A DNA stretch of 64,000 bases, from NCBI RefSeq assembly GCF_025751555.1, contig NZ_JAOWLB010000013.1, positions 1 to 64,000 of the forward strand, in the 5' to 3' direction. Shown in pieces: positions 27,807 to 36,804 of the stretch. The notes below the pieces were generated by a model, which saw nothing but the letters and a program-made list of their open reading frames with translations, made no database searches and had not been told where the DNA came from. The position numbers were made by a program, and so were the translations under genes. The first letter of the stretch is position 1. Each line of letters starts with the position of its first letter. This stretch comes from Ruegeria aquimaris. Its GTDB lineage: Bacteria > Pseudomonadota > Alphaproteobacteria > Rhodobacterales > Rhodobacteraceae.

Positions 27807-29317
27807 CAGCGGTTGCCGTTGCCGGTGAAGCGGGCCGCATCGGCCGCCGCGCGGCGGATGGCGTTCGACTTGTGCACGGTCTCCATGAACTCGGCTTCGG
27901 GATCGCTGTCATAAACCACGCCGCCACCGGCCTGGATATAAAGCTTGCGATCCTTGACGATGGCGGTGCGCAGCGCGATGCACATGTCCATGTCACCACC
28001 TGCGCTAAAATAGCCGACACCGCCGCCATAGATACCGCGTTTCTCGGGCTCCAACTCGTCGATGATCTGCATCGCGCGCACCTTGGGGGCGCCGCTGACC
28101 GTGCCGGCGGGCATGCCGGCAAAGAAGGCATCGAGCGCGTCCTTGTCCGGCGCCAGTTCGCCCACCACGTTCGACACGATATGCATCACGTGCGAATAGC
28201 GCTCGATGATGAATTTCTCGGTCGGGCGCACGCTGCCGATCCTGCTCACCCGGCCCGCATCATTGCGGCCAAGGTCGAGCAGCATCAGGTGTTCGGCCAG
28301 TTCCTTCTTATCGGCCAGAAGATCGGCTTCAAGCGCGCGATCCTCCTCGGGCGTGGCCCCGCGCGGTCGAGTTCCGGCGATCGGGCGAATGGTCACCTCT
28401 TGCCCGAACACACGCACCAGGATTTCGGGGCTGGCACCGACCACCTGAAAGCCGCCGAAGTTGAAATAGAACATGAAGGGCGAAGGGTTGGTGCGCCGCA
28501 GCGAGCGGTAAAGCGCGAAGGGCGGCAGCGGAAACTCCTGCGTCCAGCGCTGCGCCGGGACCACCTGGAAGATGTCGCCCGCGCGGATGTATTCCTTGGC
28601 CTTCTCCACCGCCGCCTTGTAGCCGTCCTTGGTAAAGTTCGACACCGGCGGCGCCACTTCATAGGCCTCGCCCAGGTCGCGGCTTTCCCCCGGCATGGCG
28701 CGTTCAAGATCGCGCACCGCATCCATCACCCGCTCGGCCGCCTGTGCGTAGGCCGCACGCGCCGATTGCCCGTCGCTGACCCAGGCCGGAGAGACGACGG
28801 TAACCTCGCCCTTGACGCCGTCGAGCACGGCAACAACCGACGGCCGCATCATCACCGCATCTGGCAGGCCCAGCGGGTCCGGGTTCACGTCGGGCAGATG
28901 TTCGACCAGCCGCACCATGTCATAGCCGAGATAGCCGAACAGCCCCGCTGATGCCTGAGGCATGTCCTCGGGCAGCGAAATGCGGCTTTCCGCCAGCAGC
29001 GCCCGCAGATTGGCCAGCGGATTACCGTCCTGTTCCGCAAAAGCCTCGGGATCGAACCGGGCCGACCGGTTGAGCGAGGATGTTTCGCCATGGCAACGCC
29101 AGATCAGGTCCGGCTTCATCCCGATGATCGAATAGCGCCCGCGCACTTCACCGCCGGTCACCGACTCGAGCATGAACGCGTCCTTCTGGGCGCCCGTCAG
29201 CTTGAGCATCAGCGACACGGGCGTGTCGAGATCAGCGGCAAGCCGGGTATGGACAATCTGGTTTTCTCCGGCCTCGTAGGCGCCGGCGAAGGTCTCGAAG
29301 TCGGGGGTAAGCGCCAT
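27806..29317 (-). CDS. trpE: Anthranilate synthase component I
   Basis: A 503-aa TrpE that turns chorismate into anthranilate with ammonia from TrpG. The tryptophan feedback site includes the MLESV motif near residue 50. The C-terminal chorismate-binding domain shows RPIAGTRPRG, LLADKKELAEHLMLLDLGRND and GTVSGAPKVRAM. It is not fused to TrpG and lies 2.2 kb from trpGDC, separated by hutD and the deacetylase-like gene. Only 11 bp separate it from the ppiD-like gene upstream, so the two are probably co-transcribed, and no leader attenuator fits in the gap. Confidence 0.97.
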   Translation of the reverse strand: MALTPDFETFAGAYEAGENQIVHTRLAADLDTPVSLMLKLTGAQKDAFMLESVTGGEVRGRYSIIGMKPDLIWRCHGETSSLNRSARFDPEAFAEQDGNPLANLRALLAESRISLPEDMPQASAGLFGYLGYDMVRLVEHLPDVNPDPLGLPDAVMMRPSVVAVLDGVKGEVTVVSPAWVSDGQSARAAYAQAAERVMDAVRDLERAMPGESRDLGEAYEVAPPVSNFTKDGYKAAVEKAKEYIRAGDIFQVVPAQRWTQEFPLPPFALYRSLRRTNPSPFMFYFNFGGFQVVGASPEILVRVFGQEVTIRPIAGTRPRGATPEEDRALEADLLADKKELAEHLMLLDLGRNDAGRVSRIGSVRPTEKFIIERYSHVMHIVSNVVGELAPDKDALDAFFAGMPAGTVSGAPKVRAMQIIDELEPEKRGIYGGGVGYFSAGGDMDMCIALRTAIVKDRKLYIQAGGGVVYDSDPEAEFMETVHKSNAIRRAAADAARFTGNGNR

Positions 29318-29328
29318 GTTGCGGCCCC

Positions 29329-31173
29329 TTACTGGAAGCTGGTCTGCACTGCGGTCAGAGCCCGTTGGTCCAACGTTGGCTGAGCACGGGTCTGGGCGTC
29401 ACGGACATAAAGGTCGAAGATGTTCTGGGCGAGGGCCTGACTTACCTGGGCGTTCAGCGCCTGTTTCATCTGCGCCAGTTCGTCGGTTTCGGCAGGCGGC
29501 AGGATCTCGTCCAGCCGCACGACAAAGGCCGCATCGGTTCCGTTGATCACCTTCAGGTCACCCGGCTGCATGGCAAAGACCTGCTCCATGAAGCCAGCCG
29601 GCGTGCCATCGATAAACGCGGTGCGGGTCAGGCCGTTTTCGACCCGGTGGGGCAGGCCGGTTGCGGCGAAATCGCCCTCGGTCGCCAGCCCCGTCACGAC
29701 GCTGGCGGCCTTGTCGGCAAGGGCCTTGGCCGTCTCGTCGGCAATCCAGGCCGCAGCGACACGATCGCCCGCGCTTTCCAGCGGTTCCGGACGCGGCGCC
29801 AATTCCTCGTCCAGGCGCAGTGCAAAGACCGATCCGTCTTCGAGAAAACGGATTTCGGGGAAATCGCCTTCGGTCACTTCGGTCGCGGCATCGCGAAAGC
29901 CGGAATAGGCGGCAACCCCTTCGGAACTGTCATCGGTCCAGTCGATCTGGGCCAGTTCCATCGCGGTTTCCTGCGCCAGTTCCTCCAGCGTTGCGCCACC
30001 CGCGAGCATGTCGCTCAGCGCTTCGGCTTGTGCCTCGATCTGGCGGCGGGCCTGTTCGCCTGCAAGTTCGTCACGCAATTCGGCCTCGACGCTTTCGAAA
30101 CTGGTCAGGCGTTCGTCCAGAGTACCATTCACCCGGAAAAGCGCGGGCCCCAGGTCCGAGGCAAGAGGCCCGACCACATCGCCAACACCGGCGGCAAACA
30201 CCGCCTCGGCAGCAGTGCCGAGGTCATCGGCTGTCAGGTCCCCCAGATCGACATCGGCCAGTTGCAGTCCACGGTCCTGCACCAGTTGCTCGAACGTAGC
30301 CGAGCCGATTTCGAGCTGTGCCTTTGCACTGGCGGCCGCGTCGTCATCGGCAAACACCAGGCGTTCGACAAGGCGGCGCTCGGGCTGATGGTATTCGCTT
30401 TCCCGGCTTTCATAGAGTTGCCGCACCGCGCTCTCATCAACGCTCAGGCTATCCAGCAGCATTTCCGGCGACAGGATCGCATAGGTGATCCGTTTCGTCT
30501 GTGGCAGCATGAATCGGTCGGTGTGCTCAGAGTAATAGGCGGCGACTTGCGCGTCGGTGGGTTCCGCCACCGGTTCGTCCAGCGAAGCCGGGGCAACAGT
30601 CGCCATGGTAAAGCTGCGGCGGGCGCCGACGAATTGGGCCAGTGTCTCGGCAAAGGTCTCGGGCATCGAAAGCCCACCCATGATGGCGCCCTGCACAAGG
30701 GTGCGCGCCGATTCCCGGCGGAGGTCGGCCTCGAATTCGGCTTCACTCAACCCGGCGTTATCCAGCGCATAGCGATAGCCTTCGGGGTCGAACGTGCCAT
30801 CGACGCCCTGAAAAGCCGGAATCTGGACGATCTCCTTGCTCAGGTTCTCGTCCCCGATAGATACACCCAGCGCGGCGACCTCGTTATCCAGCGCCGCGAT
30901 TGCCACCAGACGCGCCAGCACGCTCTGGTCAATCCCCAGATCGCGCACCTGGCTCATTTGCAGGGGCTGACCTGTCTGTGCCTCGATGGCGCGAATCTCG
31001 CGTTGCAACTCGCGGGCGTATTCATCGACGCTGATCGTCTCTTCTCCCACGGTGGCCACGGTGCGGATGGTGCCGCTCAGGTTCACGGCGCCGAACCCTG
31101 CAAGGCCCGCCATCAGCAGACCCATGAGAATCCAGACGAAGGTTTTCGATAAGCTTTTGACGCGTGCGGCCAT
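29329..31173 (-). CDS. ppiD: PpiD-like periplasmic folding factor (SurA N-domain, rotamase)
   Basis: A 614-aa protein anchored by one N-terminal helix (about 12-34, FVWILMGLLMAGLAGFGAV) with the bulk in the periplasm. A SurA-type N-terminal chaperone domain follows, then a degenerate parvulin-type PPIase region in the middle and a long C-terminal part. PpiD assists folding of proteins leaving the Sec channel. The start at MAARVKSL has AGGGGGCGAC before it; the longer upstream frame is unlikely. It lies immediately upstream of trpE on the same strand. Confidence 0.9.
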   Translation of the reverse strand: MAARVKSLSKTFVWILMGLLMAGLAGFGAVNLSGTIRTVATVGEETISVDEYARELQREIRAIEAQTGQPLQMSQVRDLGIDQSVLARLVAIAALDNEVAALGVSIGDENLSKEIVQIPAFQGVDGTFDPEGYRYALDNAGLSEAEFEADLRRESARTLVQGAIMGGLSMPETFAETLAQFVGARRSFTMATVAPASLDEPVAEPTDAQVAAYYSEHTDRFMLPQTKRITYAILSPEMLLDSLSVDESAVRQLYESRESEYHQPERRLVERLVFADDDAAASAKAQLEIGSATFEQLVQDRGLQLADVDLGDLTADDLGTAAEAVFAAGVGDVVGPLASDLGPALFRVNGTLDERLTSFESVEAELRDELAGEQARRQIEAQAEALSDMLAGGATLEELAQETAMELAQIDWTDDSSEGVAAYSGFRDAATEVTEGDFPEIRFLEDGSVFALRLDEELAPRPEPLESAGDRVAAAWIADETAKALADKAASVVTGLATEGDFAATGLPHRVENGLTRTAFIDGTPAGFMEQVFAMQPGDLKVINGTDAAFVVRLDEILPPAETDELAQMKQALNAQVSQALAQNIFDLYVRDAQTRAQPTLDQRALTAVQTSFQ

Positions 31174-31263
31174 GTCGCCCCCTTGCTGCGGCTTGATCTG
31201 GCTGTTCTGCCATGCCTCTTTGATTGCCGCCCTGAATACGCCGGGCGGCATCGGTGGGCAAGG

Positions 31264-32439
31264 TCAGATGCGGATGGTGGAAAGCCGGTCGAACAAGCGC
31301 CCGATCCCGGCGCGGTCGAGATTGGCGAAGGCGATGCGCAATTGCCGTTCCCCCGCAGGGTCGCCTTTGGGCATGAACATCGTCCCGGGAAGCAGCAGAA
31401 CACCGGCCTCGGATACCAGACGCTTGGCCAACTCGTCGGACGGGATGTCAAACGGGTGTTCGACATAGGCAAAGTATGCGCCAAGTCCCAGCAACTTCCA
31501 GCCTTGCGCCGCGAGCGCTGGCATGCCGTCCTCGATCGCGGCTCGGCGGTCGAGGATTTCGTCCCGTTCACCGGCGACCCATTGGCCAAGGTTCTGCATA
31601 CCCCACAGCGCCGCATGCTGGCCGATCTGGCCGGGGCAGATAGCCACGGTATCCAGGAATTTCTCGATCTCGGCCAGCAGGGCGGTGTCGCTGGCCAGCG
31701 CGCCGACCCGGTGTCCGGTCAAACGATAGGCCTTTGAGAAGGAATAGAGATGTACCAGCGTCTGGTCCCAGTCGGGCCGGGTGAACAGGTCATGCGGCGC
31801 GCCTGACCGGCTGTCGAAATCGCGATAGGTCTCGTCGACCATCAATCGCAACCCGTGTTCGGCGGCCAGATCGTAAAAGGCACCGACCAGTTCGGCGGGA
31901 TACTCCACGCCGCCGGGGTTATTTGGCGTCACCAATGCGATGGCACGGGTGCGCGGCGTGATCAGGGCGCGTGCGGCGTCCACGTCGGGAAGCAGATCGG
32001 GTCCTGTGGCCAGCGGCACCGCCGTGACGCCCGCCATGTCGAGCCACATTTTATGATTGAAATACCAAGGCGTTGGCAGGATTACTTCATCCCCTTCGCC
32101 GGTGATCGCCGAGATCGCGGCGGCAAAGGCCTGATTGCAGCCTGAGGTGATCGCAACCTGCTCCGGCCTGACCGCGCCGCCATAATGGCGGCTGATCTGG
32201 GCGGCCAGTTCAGCGCGCAGATCCGAGTTGCCCAGAACCGGGCCGTAGAGATGTGCGCTGTCCTCGGTCAGGGCAAAGTCGGCCATCGCCTGCCGCAGCG
32301 CATGGGGCGGCGGCTCGACCGGGGCCGCCTGGCTGACATTGATCAGCGGGCGTTCAGGCGTAAACGTGACGCCCTCCAGCCAGCGCCGCGCCTCCATCAC
32401 CGGAGGGGCAAAGGTCGTCGCGGTGCGGGGCAGGGTCAT
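31264..32439 (-). CDS. PLP-dependent aminotransferase, class I/II
   Basis: A 391-aa fold-type I aminotransferase. The PLP-binding Lys236 is in SFSKAYRLTGHRVG. TPNNPGG and DETYRDF give the Asn and Asp/Tyr that hold the cofactor ring, and a final Arg (RIAFAN) is expected to bind the substrate carboxylate. Substrate specificity cannot be read. It lies 90 bp upstream of ppiD on the same strand and may be the first gene of that transcript. Confidence 0.93.
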   Translation of the reverse strand: MTLPRTATTFAPPVMEARRWLEGVTFTPERPLINVSQAAPVEPPPHALRQAMADFALTEDSAHLYGPVLGNSDLRAELAAQISRHYGGAVRPEQVAITSGCNQAFAAAISAITGEGDEVILPTPWYFNHKMWLDMAGVTAVPLATGPDLLPDVDAARALITPRTRAIALVTPNNPGGVEYPAELVGAFYDLAAEHGLRLMVDETYRDFDSRSGAPHDLFTRPDWDQTLVHLYSFSKAYRLTGHRVGALASDTALLAEIEKFLDTVAICPGQIGQHAALWGMQNLGQWVAGERDEILDRRAAIEDGMPALAAQGWKLLGLGAYFAYVEHPFDIPSDELAKRLVSEAGVLLLPGTMFMPKGDPAGERQLRIAFANLDRAGIGRLFDRLSTIRI

Positions 32440-32508
32440 CGGGCGTGCTCTGTCTGTGATTGGATCGTTGAAACGTGCCCCGTGGGGGCGCGAGTTTACC
32501 GGACAGGA

Positions 32509-33024
32509 TCAATCCGTGCCGCGATAGGGTTCGACATATTGCAATGCCATGTCCCAGGGGAAGAAGATCCAGGTGTCCTGGCTGACCTCGGTGATGAACG
32601 TATCGACCATCGGCCGACCCTTGGGCTTGGCGTAGACAGTTGCGAAATGCGCCTTGGGATACATCGCGCGCACCAGTTCCAGCGTCTTGCCGCTGTCTAC
32701 CAGGTCGTCGATCACCAGTATTCCGGTGCCATCACCCATCAGACCCGCATCCGGCGCCTTCAGCACCTGTGCCTGACCCTGGGACTGATGGTGATAGGAT
32801 TTCACGCTGATCGTATCGACGGTACGGATGTCCAGCTCGCGGCTGACGATCATCGCGGGGGCCATGCCGCCGCGGGTGATTGCCACCACCGCGCGCCAGG
32901 CGCCGTCGTCGGGCCCCTGACCATCCAGCCGCCAGGCCAGCGCCCGGCTGTCGCGATGGATCTGGTCCCAGCTGATGTGAAAGCCCTTTTCATGCGGCAG
33001 GCGATGCGGATCCTTGGTGCTCAT
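32509..33024 (-). CDS. gpt: Xanthine(-guanine) phosphoribosyltransferase
   Basis: A 171-aa type I phosphoribosyltransferase of the Gpt group, which salvages xanthine and guanine with PRPP. The PRPP motif [13 protein letters not shown] is at residues 102-114, and [18 protein letters not shown] is the pyrophosphate-contacting loop. The N-terminal [18 protein letters not shown] is typical of the family. It sits 6 bp downstream of fabI and is probably co-transcribed with it. Confidence 0.94.
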   Translation of the reverse strand: MSTKDPHRLPHEKGFHISWDQIHRDSRALAWRLDGQGPDDGAWRAVVAITRGGMAPAMIVSRELDIRTVDTISVKSYHHQSQGQAQVLKAPDAGLMGDGTGILVIDDLVDSGKTLELVRAMYPKAHFATVYAKPKGRPMVDTFITEVSQDTWIFFPWDMALQYVEPYRGTD

Positions 33025-33030
33025 ACCGTA

Positions 33031-33837
33031 TTACCCCTTGTCGATATCGGGGGCGTCGACCGCCTTCATCCCGACGATGTGATAGCCGCTATCGACATGC
33101 AGGTTTTCGCCCGTGACACCCGAGCTGAGGTCGCTCAGCAGGTAGAGCGCCGACTTGCCCACGTCTTCGATGGTGACGTTACGGCGCAGCGGCGAGTTGT
33201 ATTCGTTCCACTTCATGATGTAGCGGAAATCGCCGATGCCGCTGGCGGCCAGTGTCTTGATCGGGCCGGCGCTGATCGCGTTCACGCGGATACCGTCCTT
33301 GCCCAGATCCTCTGCGAGGTATTTGACCGAAGCTTCCAGCGCCGCCTTGGCCACGCCCATCACATTATAGTGTGGCATCACCTGTTCGGCACCGTAATAG
33401 GTGAGGGTGACGGCGCTGCCACCGTCGGTCATCAGCCTTTCGGCCCGCTTCATCACGGCGGTGAAGGAAAACACCGAGATGTCCATGGTCAGCTTGAAAT
33501 TGGCCCGGCTGGTATCGACATATCGGCCGCGCAGTTCGTTCTTGTCGGAAAAACCGATGGCGTGCACGACAAAGTCGAGCTTGCCCCATTTCTGTTCGAG
33601 CGCGTCGAATAACGCATCGATGGATGCCTCGTCGCCCACATCGCAGGGCAGAACGATTTCGCTGCCCAACTGAGCCGCCAATGGATCGACCCGTTTCTTC
33701 AGCGCATCTCCCTGATATGAAAAGGCAAGTTCGGCCCCCGCGTCGGACAGTGCCTTGGCGATCCCCCATGCAATGGATTTATCGTTGGCCAGCCCCATGA
33801 TGAGGCCGCGTTTGCCCGCCATCAACTGATTTGACAT
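33031..33837 (-). CDS. fabI: Enoyl-[acyl-carrier-protein] reductase (NADH)
   Basis: A 268-aa FabI that does the last reduction of each fatty-acid elongation cycle. It is a short-chain dehydrogenase variant. The NADH site [17 protein letters not shown] is at the N-terminus. The catalytic pair is Tyr157 and Lys164 (YNVMGVAK), with a Tyr at about 147-148 in [21 protein letters not shown] forms the flexible substrate loop. I placed the start at MSNQLMAGK; an open upstream frame overlaps the divergent pdxH region and is not protein-like. Confidence 0.97.
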   Translation of the reverse strand: MSNQLMAGKRGLIMGLANDKSIAWGIAKALSDAGAELAFSYQGDALKKRVDPLAAQLGSEIVLPCDVGDEASIDALFDALEQKWGKLDFVVHAIGFSDKNELRGRYVDTSRANFKLTMDISVFSFTAVMKRAERLMTDGGSAVTLTYYGAEQVMPHYNVMGVAKAALEASVKYLAEDLGKDGIRVNAISAGPIKTLAASGIGDFRYIMKWNEYNSPLRRNVTIEDVGKSALYLLSDLSSGVTGENLHVDSGYHIVGMKAVDAPDIDKG

Positions 33838-33972
33838 CTTCGGTTCTCCGCCTGTCTTCGCGTCATGAGAAAGTGGTGTATGCGATTGGACATATCGCTT
33901 CAAGGGCGCGCGCTCTTGCTGAGAGGGGCAAGAGGGCTTAGGGTTCGAATTAACTTGTTCAGGGGGATGGAC

Positions 33973-34578
33973 ATGAGTGACCGGACTGGCATTTTTGCCG
34001 GTGATGACCCATTTGCAATTGCGCGAAACTGGTTGGCCGAAGCCGAGGCCACCGAGATCAACGATCCGAACGCGATCGCGTTGGCAACGGTGAACGCGGA
34101 TGGACTGCCAAATGTCCGGATGGTCCTGCTCAAGGATATCGAGACAGACGCGTTTGTCTTCTACACGAACTACGAAAGCGCAAAGGCCCAGGAACTCGAT
34201 GGTGCCGGCAAGGCTGCATTTGTCATGCACTGGAAGTCGCTACGCCGACAAATCCGCGTGCGCGGCCTGATCAGCCGCGAGGAGGGGCCCCAGGCGGATG
34301 CCTATTATCAGTCCCGGTCGCTCAAGAGCCGGTTGGGGGCCTGGGCCTCAATGCAGTCGCGACCGCTGTCCAGCCGGACCGCTCTGATGGCCGAGGTCGC
34401 CAAGGTCACGGCGGCCAAGGGAACAAATCCGCCCCGTCCGCCGTTTTGGGGCGGTTTCCGGTTGCGGCCGGTTGAAATCGAGTTCTGGGCAGATGGTGCG
34501 TTCAGACTACATGACCGCTTTGTTTGGCGTTGCGCAAAACCCGGTGACAGCTGGGAAGTCCTGCGCCTAAATCCTTGA
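33973..34578 (+). CDS. pdxH: Pyridoxamine 5'-phosphate oxidase
   Basis: A 201-aa FMN enzyme that makes pyridoxal phosphate from pyridoxamine or pyridoxine phosphate. Visible blocks are the FMN-binding VRMVLLKD and [37 protein letters not shown] and the C-terminal [14 protein letters not shown] and RLHDRF. AGGGGG stands before two close ATGs (33967, 33973); I use the second. It is divergent from fabI with a 135-bp gap. Confidence 0.97.
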   Translation: MSDRTGIFAGDDPFAIARNWLAEAEATEINDPNAIALATVNADGLPNVRMVLLKDIETDAFVFYTNYESAKAQELDGAGKAAFVMHWKSLRRQIRVRGLISREEGPQADAYYQSRSLKSRLGAWASMQSRPLSSRTALMAEVAKVTAAKGTNPPRPPFWGGFRLRPVEIEFWADGAFRLHDRFVWRCAKPGDSWEVLRLNP

Positions 34579-34697
34579 TATTCGCGTGACGTGAAATGCA
34601 ACCACCTGAAAAAGAAAAGTTTTTTTCGCTTGAAAATCAGGGTGAAAATCCGGCACATCAGAGGTCTGAAAAAGTATCCAACCACGATGGAAATCAA

Positions 34698-35225
34698 GTG
34701 GCCGAAGATCTGAGCAGTGTCTATCAAGTGCGGGGACGGGTGAAATGGTTCGATCCTGCCAAAGGGTACGGGTTTGTCGTTTCTGACGCAGGGGGGCCGG
34801 ACATCCTCCTGCATGTCAATGTCCTGCGTAACTTTGGACAAAGCTCGGTTGCGGATGGCGCGCTGATCGAGATTTCCACACACCGGACCGAACGGGGTGT
34901 TCAGGCGATCGAGGTCATCTCGATTGTTCCGCCAGAGCGGTCGGACGCTGCCGTGCTTTCGGATTTTGCCGAATTGGACCAGGACGCGATCCGCATGGCG
35001 CCGATGGAACCGGCGCGCGTCAAGTGGTTTGACAAGGGCAAGGGCTTTGGTTTTGCCAATGTCTTCGGGCGCAGCGAGGATGTCTTCCTGCACATCGAGG
35101 TGTTGCGCCAGTCCGGCTTGGCCGACCTGCAACCGGGCGAAGCCCTGGCGATGCGGGTCATTGATGGGAAACGCGGTCGGATGGCGGCCGAGGTTCTGGC
35201 CTGGGAATCGGCCATCAAGGACTGA
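34698..35225 (+). CDS. Cold-shock protein with two CSD domains
   Basis: About 175 aa with two tandem cold-shock domains. Domain 1 (residues about 10-75) has VKWFDPAKGYGFV and DILLHV. Domain 2 (about 108-172) has VKWFDKGKGFGFA and DVFLHI. These are the RNP1 and RNP2 RNA-binding motifs, so the protein should bind single-stranded RNA or DNA. The start is uncertain. I chose GTG 34698, which yields VAEDLSSVYQVRG; ATG 34596 would add 34 residues of no recognisable character. Two-domain forms are common in alphaproteobacteria. A DUF192 gene follows 9 bp later. Confidence 0.9.
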   Translation: MAEDLSSVYQVRGRVKWFDPAKGYGFVVSDAGGPDILLHVNVLRNFGQSSVADGALIEISTHRTERGVQAIEVISIVPPERSDAAVLSDFAELDQDAIRMAPMEPARVKWFDKGKGFGFANVFGRSEDVFLHIEVLRQSGLADLQPGEALAMRVIDGKRGRMAAEVLAWESAIKD

Positions 35226-35234
35226 GGCATCACC

Positions 35235-35702
35235 ATGTTGCGCGCGGCGCTCTTTTTTCTTGCCATCATCCTGAGCGCGCCGGCGTTTGCGCTCGAAGCC
35301 TGCCGTGACGATGTCGTCTTTGTCCAAGGCGAGGAGACCGAACTGCGGTTCTCGATCGAAGTGGCCGCCACTCAGCAGGACCGGTCGCGCGGGCTGATGT
35401 TTCGCGAGCACCTGCCCAGAAGCGCTGGCATGCTCTTTGTTTTTGAACGCCCCCAACGGGTGGCCTTCTGGATGAAAAACACGCTTATCCCGCTCGACAT
35501 GATCTTTGTCGATCAGTTCGGAGAGGTTACCCGCGTGCATTCCAATGCGATCCCGCATGATGAAACCGCGATCCCCGGTGGGGATGACGTGTTCGCCGTG
35601 CTGGAAATAAATGGTGGACTTGCCGCCAGTTACGGAATCTCGGCTGGTGCCAGGCTGAGACATCCGGTTTTTTTGCAAGGTTCCGCAGTTTGGCCGTGTT
35701 AG
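35235..35702 (+). CDS. DUF192 family exported protein
   Basis: A 155-aa protein with a cleavable Sec signal peptide (MLRAALFFLAIILSAPAFALE) and a DUF192 domain: TQQDRSRGLMFREHLP, GMLFVF, VAFWMKNTLIPLDMIFVD and the closing VLEINGG. Function is unknown. It directly follows the double-CSD gene with a 9-bp gap, so the two are probably one transcript. Confidence 0.92.
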   Translation: MLRAALFFLAIILSAPAFALEACRDDVVFVQGEETELRFSIEVAATQQDRSRGLMFREHLPRSAGMLFVFERPQRVAFWMKNTLIPLDMIFVDQFGEVTRVHSNAIPHDETAIPGGDDVFAVLEINGGLAASYGISAGARLRHPVFLQGSAVWPC

Positions 35703-35745
35703 GCCTTTTCAAATCGACGGCGCACCGCTAGGAAGGCGCACGGTC

Positions 35746-35822
35746 CGGGGCGTGGCGCAGTCTGGTAGCGCACCTGTTTTGGGTACAGGGGGTCGTGAGT
35801 TCGAATCTCGCCGCCCCGACCA
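35746..35822 (+). tRNA. tRNA-Pro (TGG)
   Basis: A complete 77-nt cloverleaf with encoded CCA. The acceptor CGGGGCG pairs with CGCCCCG. The anticodon stem-loop is CCTGT-TTTGGGT-ACAGG, giving TGG, and the T loop is TTCGAAT. TGG reads the CCN proline codons. Confidence 0.97.
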
Positions 35823-35829
35823 TCCTCAC

Positions 35830-36276
35830 TCATTCGATGATCGGTTTGCCGCCCAGATCGTCAAGCATGCGCGAAATACTGCGCAGCGTGGTCTGGTCCT
35901 TGTAAGCAACACGCAGGTCGGACCCTTTCGTCCGGGGGACGTTGATGTAATTCTCCAGATCCGCGCGGTATAGCTGATCGGTCTGACGGATCACGCGCAA
36001 CTGAAGGACGAGTTGCGGCAGGTCCTCGTAGGTACCGCCATGGGTCAGAATCAACGCGGCGGTGACATCCGGTGGCAGGTAGACCCAGCATTGCGCGGTT
36101 TCTGCATCCGGACGCCGAAACGTCTCGGTTCGATCGGCGCAGGCGGCTTCGAATCCTTCGATCAATGCAACCGGGCGTTCCGGAAACTCAGCGGCAGTGT
36201 GATATCGTGCTACATCTTGTGTGCAAGATGCAACGATACTCGGAACGCAAAGCAGAATTGCACGAAAATTGAACAC
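35830..36276 (-). CDS. Small putative lipoprotein, function unknown
   Basis: A 148-aa protein I do not recognise. The N-terminus (MFNFRAILLCVPSIVASC) is short, hydrophobic and ends in a lipobox-like VASC, so Cys18 may be lipidated. The mature part has a mixed composition with three further Cys or Trp landmarks (AACADRT, AQCWVYLP) and no motif I can name. The start is a GTG. It is convergent with tRNA-Pro and ends 7 bp beyond it. Codon use looks like the neighbours, which supports a real gene. Confidence 0.65.
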   Translation of the reverse strand: MFNFRAILLCVPSIVASCTQDVARYHTAAEFPERPVALIEGFEAACADRTETFRRPDAETAQCWVYLPPDVTAALILTHGGTYEDLPQLVLQLRVIRQTDQLYRADLENYINVPRTKGSDLRVAYKDQTTLRSISRMLDDLGGKPIIE

Positions 36277-36804
36277 GTCCGAGACTCAGGTGTTTGGCAG
36301 GCTGATGTGCAACCTCTATGCCATTTCGACAGGCGCTGCGAGGCCGATTCAGATTTGCTGCGATGCAGTATAGTTGCGCGGGTCTGAACGACAACGCTGC
36401 TAAACTTGCCTGAAAAATCGGGAAAACGTCGCAACGGTCATTTTGCGGTCGCAGCGAACTCCTGTGGACGACATGTGGAGGAATCGCAGCGCTGTGACGG
36501 GCGGATTCCGGCACGTGCGAGGTCAACCAAAAAGAATCCTCGAAAGTCAAAAATTGCCGTTGACCTGATATGTCCCAATACGTCAGATTGTGTGAGCCGA
36601 GCGTTGAGCCACTAAATCTGGTAGTTAATAATTCAGAGGCCGCGCATGGATGGGACGACCGCAAGCCAACGAGTGCGCAGGGATGCCGAGTGCCGACCGG
36701 GTCGGCTGGCCGATCTTTGCGTATCTATCCGGTTCGGGTCAGGACCCGAAATCGGAGCAAGGCCAGGCGGCCACATATGAACCAAAGGACCAGGGGCTGG
36801 GGAC
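36277..36804. other. 528-bp non-coding region upstream of nrdJ
   Basis: No protein-like frame is seen. It must hold the promoter of the small lipoprotein (left end) and of nrdJ (right end). TTGACC at about 36553 with TCAGAT 17 bases on is a possible promoter. An 18-bp perfect dyad at 36734-36751 is listed separately. I looked for a cobalamin riboswitch because NrdJ needs B12, and did not find its core. Confidence 0.5.
36734..36751. promoter_or_regulatory. Perfect inverted repeat before nrdJ
   Basis: TTCGGGTC-AG-GACCCGAA has two perfect 8-bp arms and a 2-base centre. It ends 53 bp before the nrdJ ATG, a suitable place for a repressor site or a leader hairpin. It does not resemble an NrdR box as far as I can judge. 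Confidence 0.45.

Noticed and set aside
33838..34230. Long N-terminal extension of FabI
   Set aside because: It overlaps the divergent pdxH gene, and family members start at the [13 protein letters not shown] N-terminus.
36277..36804. Cobalamin riboswitch in front of nrdJ
   Set aside because: The string GAGCCACT resembles a B12-box end, but the conserved core that should precede it is absent.
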